This document shows positions 19,394 through 27,164 of a DNA stretch of 64,000 bases, piece after piece. This stretch comes from Cohaesibacter celericrescens (GTDB lineage: Bacteria; Pseudomonadota; Alphaproteobacteria; Rhizobiales; Cohaesibacteraceae), in assembly GCF_002866925.1 (NCBI RefSeq), contig NZ_PKUQ01000015.1, positions 1 to 64,000 of the forward strand, read 5' to 3'. The translations under genes and the position numbers were made by a program. Under the pieces are notes generated by a model. It was not told where the DNA came from. It did not search any database and was given only the letters and a program-made list of their open reading frames with translations. The number at the start of each line of letters is the position of its first letter. Position 1 is the first letter of the stretch.

Positions 19394-20571
19394 TGCCTGA
19401 TATGGCCGCGATCAAACCTGACCCACAAGCAAAGCTGAGGCGCTTTTTAGAACAGGAAGCGGAAAAACTGGGTTTTGCCGAAATTCGCATTTGCAAAGCC
19501 GGTGATGCGCAAAGCCGCGAAGAGATGCTGCGCGTCTTTGTCGCCAAGGGCTATCATGGCTCCATGCAGTGGATGGAAGAGACGCTCAAGCGCCGCGCCC
19601 ACCCTAACAATCTCTGGGACGATGTGCGCTCGGTCATTATGCTGGGGTTTAACTATGGTCCCGATGAAGATCCCCGCCCGCTGCTGCAGCAAAGCGACAA
19701 AGCCAACATCTCGGTTTATGCCCGCCATCGCGATTATCATGACCTGATCAAAGGCCGATTGAAGCAGCTGTCGGCCAAGCTGCTCAGCCGTGTCCGCGAT
19801 AGCCACCCGAATGGCGAAATCAAGGTCTTTGTCGATACTGCCCCCGTGATGGAAAAACCTCTGGCCGAGCTGGCCGGGCTGGGCTGGCAGGGCAAACACA
19901 CCAATCTGGTCAGTCGTGAATATGGCTCATGGTTGTTTTTAGGGGCGATCTTTACCAATCTGGACCTTTCCCCCGACGCACCCGAGATTGATCATTGTGG
20001 CTCCTGTAGGGCGTGTCTGGACGCATGCCCGACCGATGCTTTCCCCGCGCCCTACCGAATCGATGCCAGTCGCTGCATTTCTTATCTCACGATCGAGCAT
20101 AAAGACCCCATACCGCACGTTTTTCGGCCGGCTATGGGCAACCGCATCTATGGCTGTGATGATTGTCTGGCTGCCTGCCCGTGGAATAAATTTGCCCAGC
20201 AAGCGAGCGAAGCCAAGCTCAAGGCGCGTGACGATCTTTTGGCGCCGCCCCTCAGCGCGTTATTGCAGTTGGATGATGCTGCCTTCCGTCTCCATTTTTC
20301 CGGCTCCCCCATTAAACGCATCGGACGCAATCGTTTTTTACGCAATGTGTTGATCGCTGTAGGAAATTCTGGCGATGCAGCTTTGATAGTGCCCGCGCAG
20401 GCTCATTTGCACGATGATGATCCTGTGGTGCGCGGTGCGGCCATCTGGGCACTGTCGCAGTTGTTGCCTGTTCCCGAATTTCAAACCCTCGCCGCAACGC
20501 TCAGCCCCAGTGAGCAAGACCTTACCGTGCAGGATGAATGGCTCCGTGCCACCCAAGGAGACAAAGCATGA
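19393..20571 (+). CDS. queG: Epoxyqueuosine reductase
   Basis: Cobalamin- and [4Fe-4S]-dependent reductase catalysing the last step of queuosine synthesis in tRNA. The 392-residue protein contains FVDTAPVMEKPLAELAGLGW and GKHTNL, typical of QueG, then two ferredoxin-type clusters with CGSCRACLDACPTDAF and YGCDDCLAACPWNKFA, and a C-terminal HEAT-like segment (DPVVRGAAIWALSQL). The start is either the GTG at 19393, overlapping the GST stop, or ATG 19402, three codons later. It overlaps the next gene by 4 bases (ATGA), giving a tight three-gene run. Confidence 0.95.
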   Translation: MPDMAAIKPDPQAKLRRFLEQEAEKLGFAEIRICKAGDAQSREEMLRVFVAKGYHGSMQWMEETLKRRAHPNNLWDDVRSVIMLGFNYGPDEDPRPLLQQSDKANISVYARHRDYHDLIKGRLKQLSAKLLSRVRDSHPNGEIKVFVDTAPVMEKPLAELAGLGWQGKHTNLVSREYGSWLFLGAIFTNLDLSPDAPEIDHCGSCRACLDACPTDAFPAPYRIDASRCISYLTIEHKDPIPHVFRPAMGNRIYGCDDCLAACPWNKFAQQASEAKLKARDDLLAPPLSALLQLDDAAFRLHFSGSPIKRIGRNRFLRNVLIAVGNSGDAALIVPAQAHLHDDDPVVRGAAIWALSQLLPVPEFQTLAATLSPSEQDLTVQDEWLRATQGDKA

Positions 20572-21440
20572 AATTGTTCATTTTTGGCTATGGATACAGC
20601 GCTCAAGCCATCGCTCGCGAGCTGATGCCTCATTGTGAGTGGATTGCGGGGACATCGCGATCCGAGGGTAAACTGGCGCAAATTGAAGCGCAGGGTCTGC
20701 GGGCCTATCAATTCGACGGCCTGCACCCAAACCCCGATTGCGCAGAGGCGATTCGCGGGGCAACACACATTCTGATCTCCATTGCCCCAGATGCTGATGG
20801 AGATCCTGCCATGCGCTGCCACGGCGAGGACATTAAACAATCCAAAGCCCTTGAATGGCTGGGGTATCTGTCCACCGTTGGCGTTTATGGCAATCATGAC
20901 GGGGCGTGGGTCAATGAAGAGACCGAGTGCAAGCCTATGTCCAGACGCTCTGTGCAGCGGGTGGCAGCTGAGCAAAGCTGGCAGAAATTTGCGCACCACA
21001 GGAATACGCCGCTTGGTATATATCGTCTTGCTGGCATTTATGGTCCGGGCCGCAACCAGATGATTAAGTTGGACGCCGGTACTTGCCGTTCTATCAACAA
21101 ACCGGGGCAGGTCTTCAACCGCATTCATGTTGATGATATTGCACTGGCGGTCTCCATGGCTGCCATGCAAGCCCATGCGGGTATTCTCAATGTCTGCGAC
21201 GATGAGCCTGCGCCCCCTCAGCAGGTGATTGCCTACTGCGCCGATTTGATGGGCCTGAAGCCCCCGATAGAGACGTCGTTCGAACAAGCTGTTATGTCGC
21301 CCATGGGCCGGTCTTTCTATGGAGAAAACAAGCGTTGCTCCAATGAAAAACTTCATGGCCTAATCGGTGGCACGATGCGATATCCCACTTACCGTGATGC
21401 TTTTACCCATATGTGGAGCAAGGATATTTGGCGCGGCTAG
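20568..21440 (+). CDS. SDR-family NAD(P)-dependent protein, YeeZ-like
   Basis: A 290-residue atypical short-chain dehydrogenase/epimerase. It opens with LFIFGYGYSAQAIARELM, a GxGxxA nucleotide loop variant, then WIAGTSRSEGKLAQIEAQG, GYLSTVGVYGNHDGAWVNE and LAGIYGPGRNQM, the pattern of YeeZ-like proteins of unknown substrate. The catalytic Tyr-x3-Lys is not apparent (the segment reads RRSVQRVAAEQSW). ATG 20568 overlaps the queG stop by 4 bases and has AAGGAG at 20555-20560, so it is coupled to queG. No pathway is known. Confidence 0.8.
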   Translation: MKLFIFGYGYSAQAIARELMPHCEWIAGTSRSEGKLAQIEAQGLRAYQFDGLHPNPDCAEAIRGATHILISIAPDADGDPAMRCHGEDIKQSKALEWLGYLSTVGVYGNHDGAWVNEETECKPMSRRSVQRVAAEQSWQKFAHHRNTPLGIYRLAGIYGPGRNQMIKLDAGTCRSINKPGQVFNRIHVDDIALAVSMAAMQAHAGILNVCDDEPAPPQQVIAYCADLMGLKPPIETSFEQAVMSPMGRSFYGENKRCSNEKLHGLIGGTMRYPTYRDAFTHMWSKDIWRG

Positions 21441-21630
21441 GGCCCGATTGTTTGCCTCAGTGCACCATGACAGCAGCTCCATAAACAGATCTCGCTTGGC
21501 TGGCCTGTACACAGGCAAATTCAGCCCTGTTAAAAAAGTGACTTAAAAGCAAAAATGCCCTTGCCTTACAGGCAAATAGGCATTAGACAACAGCCTCATT
21601 GCCGCGCTGTAAAGCGCACGGCATCAGGTT

Positions 21631-21707
21631 GCGCTGGTAGCTCAGTTGGATAGAGCACCAGACTACGAATCTGGGGGTCGGGGGTTCGAATCCTCCCCAG
21701 CGCACCA
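21631..21707 (+). tRNA. tRNA-Arg(ACG)
   Basis: A complete 77-base cloverleaf including encoded CCA. Acceptor GCGCTGG pairs with CCAGCGC (21697-21703), discriminator A at 21704, CCA at 21705-21707. The anticodon stem CCAGA/TCTGG encloses loop CTACGAA with anticodon ACG. The T-loop reads GGTTCGAATCC. It marks the border between the housekeeping run on the left and accessory DNA on the right, a typical site for integration. Confidence 0.97.
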
Positions 21708-22228
21708 CTTTCTCTTTTAAAATCAATACTCTTTTTCTTGGTCATCGTCATGGTATTCTGTGGCTCGGCGCGATTTTCTGGACAGGTGGGCGAAATCTTC
21801 TGGACAATTCATTTAATTGATAGCCCGCTTTTTGCGGGTGTTTTTGTATCTGTTTAACGCTTGCTTATTGGGGACATTTTTATCCCCCATAAAGATGCAT
21901 TGTGAGAATGAAAAAGCAGCTGTTCCCTGCGCAATCAACGAACTCAAACTATGCGGACGAAGTTGCCGTTTGCCGCATCGCGGGGAATTTAATCACGCCT
22001 GAGAGGTGGTCCCAAAAGGAGAAGTTTTTGGACAATTTCTTCATTTATCAAATGGCACAGTTTTTGTGCGGCATAAAAGACAGTGATCATGGTCCTGGTG
22101 AGCCAAGTCAAATTTGTCTGACAGAGCGTCTGTTAGACTTCCAATCAAGAGTTTCAAGTTCCCAGTTGCATTGCCGTTCTGGGCTTCCCACTTTGAGAAA
22201 AAATTGTCGATCAATCGGAGTATGTCAC
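21708..22228. other. Gene-free region between tRNA-Arg and cyuA
   Basis: About 520 bases. TTCTGGACA occurs twice 22 bases apart (21776 and 21798) in a stretch that resembles an insertion-sequence end, which may be debris of a mobile element. The frame of cyuA stays open back to 21902, but those 109 codons match no domain. A terminator-like hairpin lies at 21822-21846. Confidence 0.4.
21822..21846 (+). terminator. Terminator-like hairpin downstream of tRNA-Arg
   Basis: A short stem CCCGC / GCGGG with a TTTTT loop, followed by TGTTTTTGT. Probably ends the tRNA transcript, although it is 115 bases downstream. Confidence 0.6.
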
Positions 22229-23521
22229 GTGTCTAAGAATTGGCAGCAATATATCGACATTGTCAGGTCGATGGTTAAACCAGCCTTAGGGTGTACTGAA
22301 CCGATAGCGGCTGCCTACGCTTCCTCTGTTCTAGCAAACATGCTAGAGGGTCTGGGTGAGCTCGATTGCTTGGAGCTGGAGATTTCTGACAATCTTTACA
22401 AAAACTCCATGGGCGTTTTCGTACCAGGTACCGGCAAGATTGGTGTTCCTATTGCTGCTGCTTGCGGTTTTATCGGCGGCGATAGCGAAGCTGAATTAAA
22501 CGTTCTTGCCCAACTCACACCAGATCATGTTGCCAAAGCGCAATCATTGATTGATGAAAACAAGGTTTCGGTAAAACGCGCAACTGCAGACCAGCCCATT
22601 TACTGCAAGGCAAAAGCAATTGTTGGTCAAAATCAAGCTACTGTTATCATAAGCGGAAATCACAGCCAGATTGTTCACAAAGAACTTAACGGAGACGTGC
22701 TTATTAGCTTGAACACAGAGGATGCATCAAAACCAGGTGCATCCAGTCTTGTCAACGACGCGAACCTCTCCGTCCAAAAAATTTATGAGTTTGCTGAGAA
22801 TGTACCATATGAAGAAATCGAATTCATTCTGGAAGCCCGAAACTTGAATATTGCGCTTTCTGATGAGGGTATGACAAACAAATACGGGTTGCAGGTCGGG
22901 CGCTCAATGCAGGCAAACATTGAAAGTGGTTTGTACGGCAACTCCTTGAGCGACAAGATCGTGATGTTAACGTCTGCAGCCTCAGACGCGCGGATGGGGG
23001 GCGCAACCCTGCCCGCTATGAGCAACTATGGCAGTGGAAATCAGGGCATTGCGGCAACCATACCGGTTTGCATTACGGCCGATCACGTAAGTGCAAGTGA
23101 TGAACAGCTTGCACGTGCGCTCATTCTGTCACATCTCGGAGCGATTTATATTAAGTCTTACTATCCCTCTCTTTCCGCATTTTGTGGAAACACCGCAACG
23201 AGTGCCGCAGCCGCTATGGCAATAGTTTACTTGATGGGAGGTTCTAAGGAACAAAGCTATCACGCCATTATGAATGTGCTAAGCGACACGTCGGGAATGG
23301 TGTGTGACGGAGCAAAAGCGACCTGTGCCATGAAGGTTGGCAGTTCTTCTTCAGCAGCAGTCAAAGCTGTGATGGTAGCCATGAAAGGCAATGCTCCGCA
23401 GAGGCAAGGCATTATCGGAGTTGATGTTGAAGACGCGATCAAGAACGTGGGCCAGATGGTATCTTGCGGCATGTCCTCAACAAATGATGTCATTATAGAT
23501 ATCATGTCAGATGGACGTTAG
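22229..23521 (+). CDS. cyuA: L-cysteine desulfidase family protein (CyuA/YhaM)
   Basis: Breaks L-cysteine down to pyruvate, ammonia and sulfide using a [4Fe-4S] cluster; related to the L-serine dehydratase alpha fold. The 430-residue protein (E. coli YhaM is 436) has [16 protein letters not shown] with Cys22, [20 protein letters not shown], and [20 protein letters not shown], the three conserved cysteine-containing regions of the family. The GTG at 22229 is the best start: GGAG lies 8 bases upstream and the N-terminus then matches the family. Base composition is lower in GC than the genes to its left. No transporter (cyuP) or regulator (cyuR) is adjacent, unlike in enterobacteria. Confidence 0.9.
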   Translation: MSKNWQQYIDIVRSMVKPALGCTEPIAAAYASSVLANMLEGLGELDCLELEISDNLYKNSMGVFVPGTGKIGVPIAAACGFIGGDSEAELNVLAQLTPDHVAKAQSLIDENKVSVKRATADQPIYCKAKAIVGQNQATVIISGNHSQIVHKELNGDVLISLNTEDASKPGASSLVNDANLSVQKIYEFAENVPYEEIEFILEARNLNIALSDEGMTNKYGLQVGRSMQANIESGLYGNSLSDKIVMLTSAASDARMGGATLPAMSNYGSGNQGIAATIPVCITADHVSASDEQLARALILSHLGAIYIKSYYPSLSAFCGNTATSAAAAMAIVYLMGGSKEQSYHAIMNVLSDTSGMVCDGAKATCAMKVGSSSSAAVKAVMVAMKGNAPQRQGIIGVDVEDAIKNVGQMVSCGMSSTNDVIIDIMSDGR

Positions 23522-23696
23522 GCTGTATCAAACCGACCGGTGCAGACATGTGTAGACGGCCCCGGTTTTGCAAGAGTTTATTTGAACTAACAACGACCCT
23601 ACAGTGCCGCGATGAAGGAATTAGGCAACGCTCTCGCAGAGTGGAGGGTTCTTTGTGCGACGTAACATTCGAAGATGCTGGCCCACTTTGGTCAAT

Positions 23697-23834
23697 TTCA
23701 AGTTTGTCTGGCACACCAAATGGGCGCCCCGCGATACGGGCACGGCGTTGCCCTGCATCAGACCAGTCGCAGTCCAACGGCAATACAATGCCAAAGGTCA
23801 TGCGGTCTTTGTAAATCAGTTTTAGGGCAGACAT
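23697..23834 (-). pseudogene. 5' stub of an LLM-class flavin-dependent oxidoreductase
   Basis: Reading the minus strand from ATG 23834, preceded by a strong GGAGG, the product begins MSALKLIYKDRMTFGIVLPL and continues with DCDWSD and GRPFGVPD. This is the characteristic start of LLM-class (luciferase-like) oxidoreductases, which are normally over 300 residues. After GVPD, near 23700, resemblance stops although the frame stays open to 23502. So only about 45 residues of the gene remain. It lies 62 bases downstream of the MFS gene on the same strand, as the second gene of a former operon. The truncation marks the left edge of a transferred GC-rich segment. Confidence 0.6.
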
Positions 23835-23858
23835 GATACGCACCTCCAGTTCATTGGT

Positions 23859-23890
23859 TTGCCTCGCCGCACCAAGATGCGGCGAGGCAA
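23859..23890. repeat. Perfect 13-bp hairpin after the MFS gene
   Basis: TTGCCTCGCCGCA and TGCGGCGAGGCAA with a 6-base loop, seven bases beyond the MFS stop codon and upstream of the LLM stub. Very stable; no T-run on either side. Probably an mRNA-stabilising or partial terminator structure in the old MFS-LLM operon. Confidence 0.7.
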
Positions 23891-23896
23891 GCGAGG

Positions 23897-25078
23897 TTAT
23901 TCGGCAGCGACGGCTTGGGGCATTGTCGCGTTCAGCCGACCTGACAGGCGCGCTAGAACGATCCCGACAACCACCACTCCGGCAGCGATGTAAGGCGCAG
24001 CGGCAAGGCCTATGCCTTCCACCACGAGCCCCCCGGCCCATGCCCCCCCGGCAATGCCAAGGTTGAACGCACCGATGTTCAGGCCGGATGCCACATCAAC
24101 CGCACCCGGTGATACTTCGCGTGCGATTTGCACGACGTAAGACTGCAGCGGCGGCACGTTGGCGAAGGCAAAGCCGCCCCAGAAGGCCGCAACAGCGATG
24201 GCTGCAATCGGGCTGGTGAGGAGCGCGCCGAGTGCGACCAGTGATATGGCAAGGCCAGCAAAGATTACGGTCAAGGACGCCACGGCACCGATACGGTCGG
24301 CCAGCTGACCGCCCGCGATGTTCCCCACGGCGACAGATGCACCGTAGAGCAATAGCACCAGACTAACCGCGCTTGCAGACAGACCTGTGACTTCGTTCAG
24401 CATCGGCGCAAGGAAGGTAAAGGCGATGAAGTTGCCGCCATAGCCGACAGCCGTGATCAGATAGACTAGCAGAAGGCGCGGCGAAGTCAGCACCTGTAAT
24501 TGGGCTTTGACCCCCGCTGATGCGGTCTTGGTCAGATTGGCGGGCACCAAGATGGCAGAAGCGATGAAACCGATCACGCCAAGCGCGACAACACCAAGAA
24601 AAGTTGACTGCCAGCCGAAGTTTTGGCCGATGAACGTCCCCAAGGGAACACCGGTTACCAGAGCGACTGTTAGACCAAGGAACACCAGCGCAATGGCAGA
24701 ACTTTCCTTTTCGGGTTCGACCAGGTCAGTTGCAATGGTCGACGCGATTGCAAAGAACACACCGTGTGCGAGGCCGGTAATGAAACGCGCCACGACAAGG
24801 CTGCCATAATCTGGCGCAAAGGCAGCATAGGCATTGCCAAGCGTGAACAGCGCCAGCAGGAGCAGCAGCAATGTCTTGCGAGGCACGCGGTCGGCCATGG
24901 CCGTAAGCACCGGCGCTCCGATGGTCACGCCAAGGGCGTAAAGACTGACCAAAAGGCCAGCAGAAGGAATTGAAACGCCAAGATTGGCGGCGATGGTCGG
25001 AAGCAAGCCGACGATAACGAACTCGGTCGTTCCGACGGCGAAAGCGCTGATGGTCAGCGCCCAAAGGGCAAGTGGCAT
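23897..25078 (-). CDS. MFS transporter, DHA1/AraJ-like
   Basis: A 393-residue, 12-helix major facilitator protein, probably a proton-driven efflux pump. It begins MPLALWALTISAFAVGTTEF and VGLLPTIAANLGVS, the signature of AraJ/YdhP-type DHA1 permeases; LYALGVTIGAPVLTAMADRVPRK contains the loop 2-3 motif. ATG 25078 follows TTGGAGAAAACC, a good ribosome site; the frame is open to 25147 but those residues are not family-like. It is divergent from a LysR regulator across about 110 bases, the classical layout of a regulated efflux gene. GC content is clearly higher than in cyuA or the genes beyond 26 kb. The substrate is unknown. Confidence 0.9.
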   Translation of the reverse strand: MPLALWALTISAFAVGTTEFVIVGLLPTIAANLGVSIPSAGLLVSLYALGVTIGAPVLTAMADRVPRKTLLLLLLALFTLGNAYAAFAPDYGSLVVARFITGLAHGVFFAIASTIATDLVEPEKESSAIALVFLGLTVALVTGVPLGTFIGQNFGWQSTFLGVVALGVIGFIASAILVPANLTKTASAGVKAQLQVLTSPRLLLVYLITAVGYGGNFIAFTFLAPMLNEVTGLSASAVSLVLLLYGASVAVGNIAGGQLADRIGAVASLTVIFAGLAISLVALGALLTSPIAAIAVAAFWGGFAFANVPPLQSYVVQIAREVSPGAVDVASGLNIGAFNLGIAGGAWAGGLVVEGIGLAAAPYIAAGVVVVGIVLARLSGRLNATMPQAVAAE

Positions 25079-25189
25079 CGGTTTTCTCCAATAAGTTTGA
25101 TGTTGACGCCATATATGCCAGTCGCTATCTATTGCAAGAACAGGCAAGTTTGGAATGGATCATTGCAAAAACTGCACGAATTACTGCGC

Positions 25190-26059
25190 ATGGGAGACTT
25201 GGCCGCCTTTGTCGGGATCGTCGATGATGGGGGCTTTGCTGAATCCGCACGGCGCAGGGGGGTGTCTGCCTCTACGCTCAGCCGGTCTGTCACACGGCTG
25301 GAAGAGCAGTTGAAGGTCACATTGCTGCGCCGCACCACGCGATCCATCGAGATCACCCCCGAAGGCGCCGCCGTTGTGGCAGAAGCGCGCGAAATTCTGG
25401 ACCGCAGCGAAGCCCTGCAAGAGATCGCAACAAGCGGACAGGCCCCCGCCGGACCGCTGCGTGTAAACGCACCGGTTCCTTACGTCCTGCATGTTCTCGC
25501 CCCGCGCCTGGCTGAGTTTCACGCGCAATACCCCGGCATCCAGTTGTCTATCGACATGACAGACACGCTGGTGGATCTGATCGGCAGTCACGCGGATGTT
25601 GCCATTCGGCTGGGCCTGCTGCCTGATAGCAACATGTTGCACCGCCCCTTGGGGCGTACGGCTTGGAAATTGGTGGCTACGCCGGAATATCTCGATCGCA
25701 ATGGCTGGCCAAAAACGCCAGCTGACCTCGCACAGCTGGAGCAAGTTCGGTTCGCGGTGCCAGATCATATCAACACCCTGCGCTTTTCCGGTCTGTCCAC
25801 CCCCGTGACGGTGCCCCCCGCCCTGACCGCGGGCAATGGAGAGGCCGTGCGCCAGATGGTATTAGGCGGTCTGGGCATCGCGCGGTTTTCCGATTTCATG
25901 ATCGCAGACGACATCCAAGCCGGGCGTTTGATTGAGCTGTTTCCCGGCCAACTCGACGCCGCCCCTTTGAATATCTCAGCGGTCTACCTAACCCGCATCT
26001 CGGGCCTTCGGCGACTGGGGGTCTTTCTTGATTGGGTGAGGAACATTAGTGGAGACTGA
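25190..26059 (+). CDS. LysR-family transcriptional regulator
   Basis: A 289-residue regulator. The N-terminal winged helix-turn-helix is GDLAAFVGIVDDGGFAESAR plus SASTLSRSVTRLEEQL with LLRRTTRSIEITPEG as wing; the C-terminal effector-binding domain starts near PAGPLRVNAPVPYVLHVLAP. It most likely controls the divergent MFS gene. ATG 25190 places the DNA-binding domain at residue 1, as usual; a TTG at 25163 is an alternative and the frame opens at 25097. Same GC-rich composition as the MFS gene, so the two moved together. Confidence 0.9.
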   Translation: MGDLAAFVGIVDDGGFAESARRRGVSASTLSRSVTRLEEQLKVTLLRRTTRSIEITPEGAAVVAEAREILDRSEALQEIATSGQAPAGPLRVNAPVPYVLHVLAPRLAEFHAQYPGIQLSIDMTDTLVDLIGSHADVAIRLGLLPDSNMLHRPLGRTAWKLVATPEYLDRNGWPKTPADLAQLEQVRFAVPDHINTLRFSGLSTPVTVPPALTAGNGEAVRQMVLGGLGIARFSDFMIADDIQAGRLIELFPGQLDAAPLNISAVYLTRISGLRRLGVFLDWVRNISGD

Positions 26060-26159
26060 GTTATGCGAGCGCCCTTTCAGCATGCAAAAAATCTCTTGCA
26101 AACAGCAGCCTAATGCAGTGCAACAACCGACACCGTTTTTAGCCCGCATAGTTTGGAAA

Positions 26160-26286
26160 GAACGGCCCAGAGCCGCCGTTCGGTAACGATCATCTGCAGC
26201 ATTGCAGCTTTCGCATTCCTGCCATTCGTGCAAGCCGCAGCATTTTCCCACTGCAGATGGCAAGTGAGCGGACAGAGTTGTCATTG
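26160..26286 (+). repeat. Degenerate dispersed repeat, copy 1
   Basis: About 125 bases ending in a 30-base segment at 26257-26286 that agrees with 28952-28981 at 26 of 30 positions (core AAGTGAGCGGACA). Similarity continues upstream (CATTCCTG, CATTCG, CGCAGCAT). Non-coding. Similar GCGGACA-containing degenerate repeats are common between genes in marine alphaproteobacteria. Confidence 0.6.
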
Positions 26287-26571
26287 TCGATTTTTAGCTG
26301 ATGGCTGCTTTTGAGCATTGTTTCTATTTATTTCTTCATAGAACTCAGCATCCATGTTCTGAATAGGATTTCGCCCATCTCTTGGCAAATATCTTGAAAA
26401 TGAAATTACCAAGCTTGAGAAACAGATGAACAAAGAGAAAATACTGATCATAGTAGTGACGGAATGAGCGTAGAACGCAAAACTTCCGCGTTGATACTCT
26501 ACATACAAATCAAAGCAGTAACAAAGAAATAGAACCACCGCTGAACCGACAAAATACAAAGCTTTTTTCAA
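26281..26571 (-). CDS. Small two-helix membrane protein, unknown
   Basis: A possible 96-residue protein from a TTG start with GGAAA just upstream. Residues 4-22 (ALYFVGSAVVLFLCYCFDL) and about 38-60 (SVTTMISIFSLFICFSSLVI) form two clear hydrophobic helices; the C-terminal third is hydrophilic (NMDAEFYEEINRNNAQKQ). I do not recognise the family. It lies between repeat copies 1 and 3 in low-GC accessory DNA. The membrane character and good charge bias argue it is real, but the TTG start and lack of homologue recognition leave doubt. Confidence 0.4.
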   Translation of the reverse strand: MKKALYFVGSAVVLFLCYCFDLYVEYQRGSFAFYAHSVTTMISIFSLFICFSSLVISFSRYLPRDGRNPIQNMDAEFYEEINRNNAQKQPSAKNRQ

Positions 26572-27164
26572 TCGATTTCCGATCTTGGTATTGGGGAGCA
26601 GTTAAATCCAATTAGGTATAAATAGCAGCACATTTCCTCAGTTACGCCAAGAGTCTATTGCAATTAAAAACCCATGATAAAGCTCGTTTTTTCTCATTTG
26701 ACGCTGAAAGCTGCCGTTGATGCATCCTGCAGCAACTATCACAATGGGCTCATTGCGGCCTAGTGCAACGCGATACAGATGTGGCCGACTGTGGGTGCCG
26801 CCACATGAATTTACGGCCCTGAGCTGCCGTTGGCCTGCGGTCATCTGCTGCATTGGAGTTTTCTGGAAGCTGTCGTTCGTGCACTATGCAGCATTTGGGT
26901 GCAAGGGGCTGCATCTCAGCGGACAAAGCGGGCTTTAGTAAAACTCGTTTGAAAGTTTTTTCTAAAGGGGGGGCTTAGCTTTTGCACTGTTAGAAGGAGC
27001 GTTTTCAAGTTGTTACATGGCAGTTCTAAGCGTACAGTTTTGGCAGTTGTTTTACGGGCAACTCAGCCCACCTAAAATTACGGACTAGGGCCCAACATAG
27101 GTCCTCCTTTCGGTTTGGTTCCATTAGAATATCTGCAATTTGCGAAGAGCCAAGAGGTTCGATT
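26572..27164. other. Gene-free region with repeat copy 3
   Basis: About 590 bases without a supported gene. It includes a third, more diverged repeat copy and the ribosome site (AGAGG at 27153-27157) of the following gene. Confidence 0.4.
26830..26930 (+). repeat. Degenerate dispersed repeat, copy 3
   Basis: Weaker member of the same family: CGTTCGTGCA, GCAGCATTTGG and CAGCGGACAAAGCGG occur in the same order as in copies 1 and 2. Non-coding. Confidence 0.4.

Noticed and set aside
20481..21356. 291-codon minus-strand frame
   Set aside because: Lies opposite queG end and the SDR gene, whose motifs and coupling are convincing.
21902..22228. N-terminal extension of CyuA by 109 codons
   Set aside because: No resemblance to the family; GTG 22229 with GGAG gives the normal length.
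23502..24041. 179-codon minus-strand frame as a whole gene
   Set aside because: Its first part is an alternative frame of the MFS gene; only 23697-23834 resembles a protein family.
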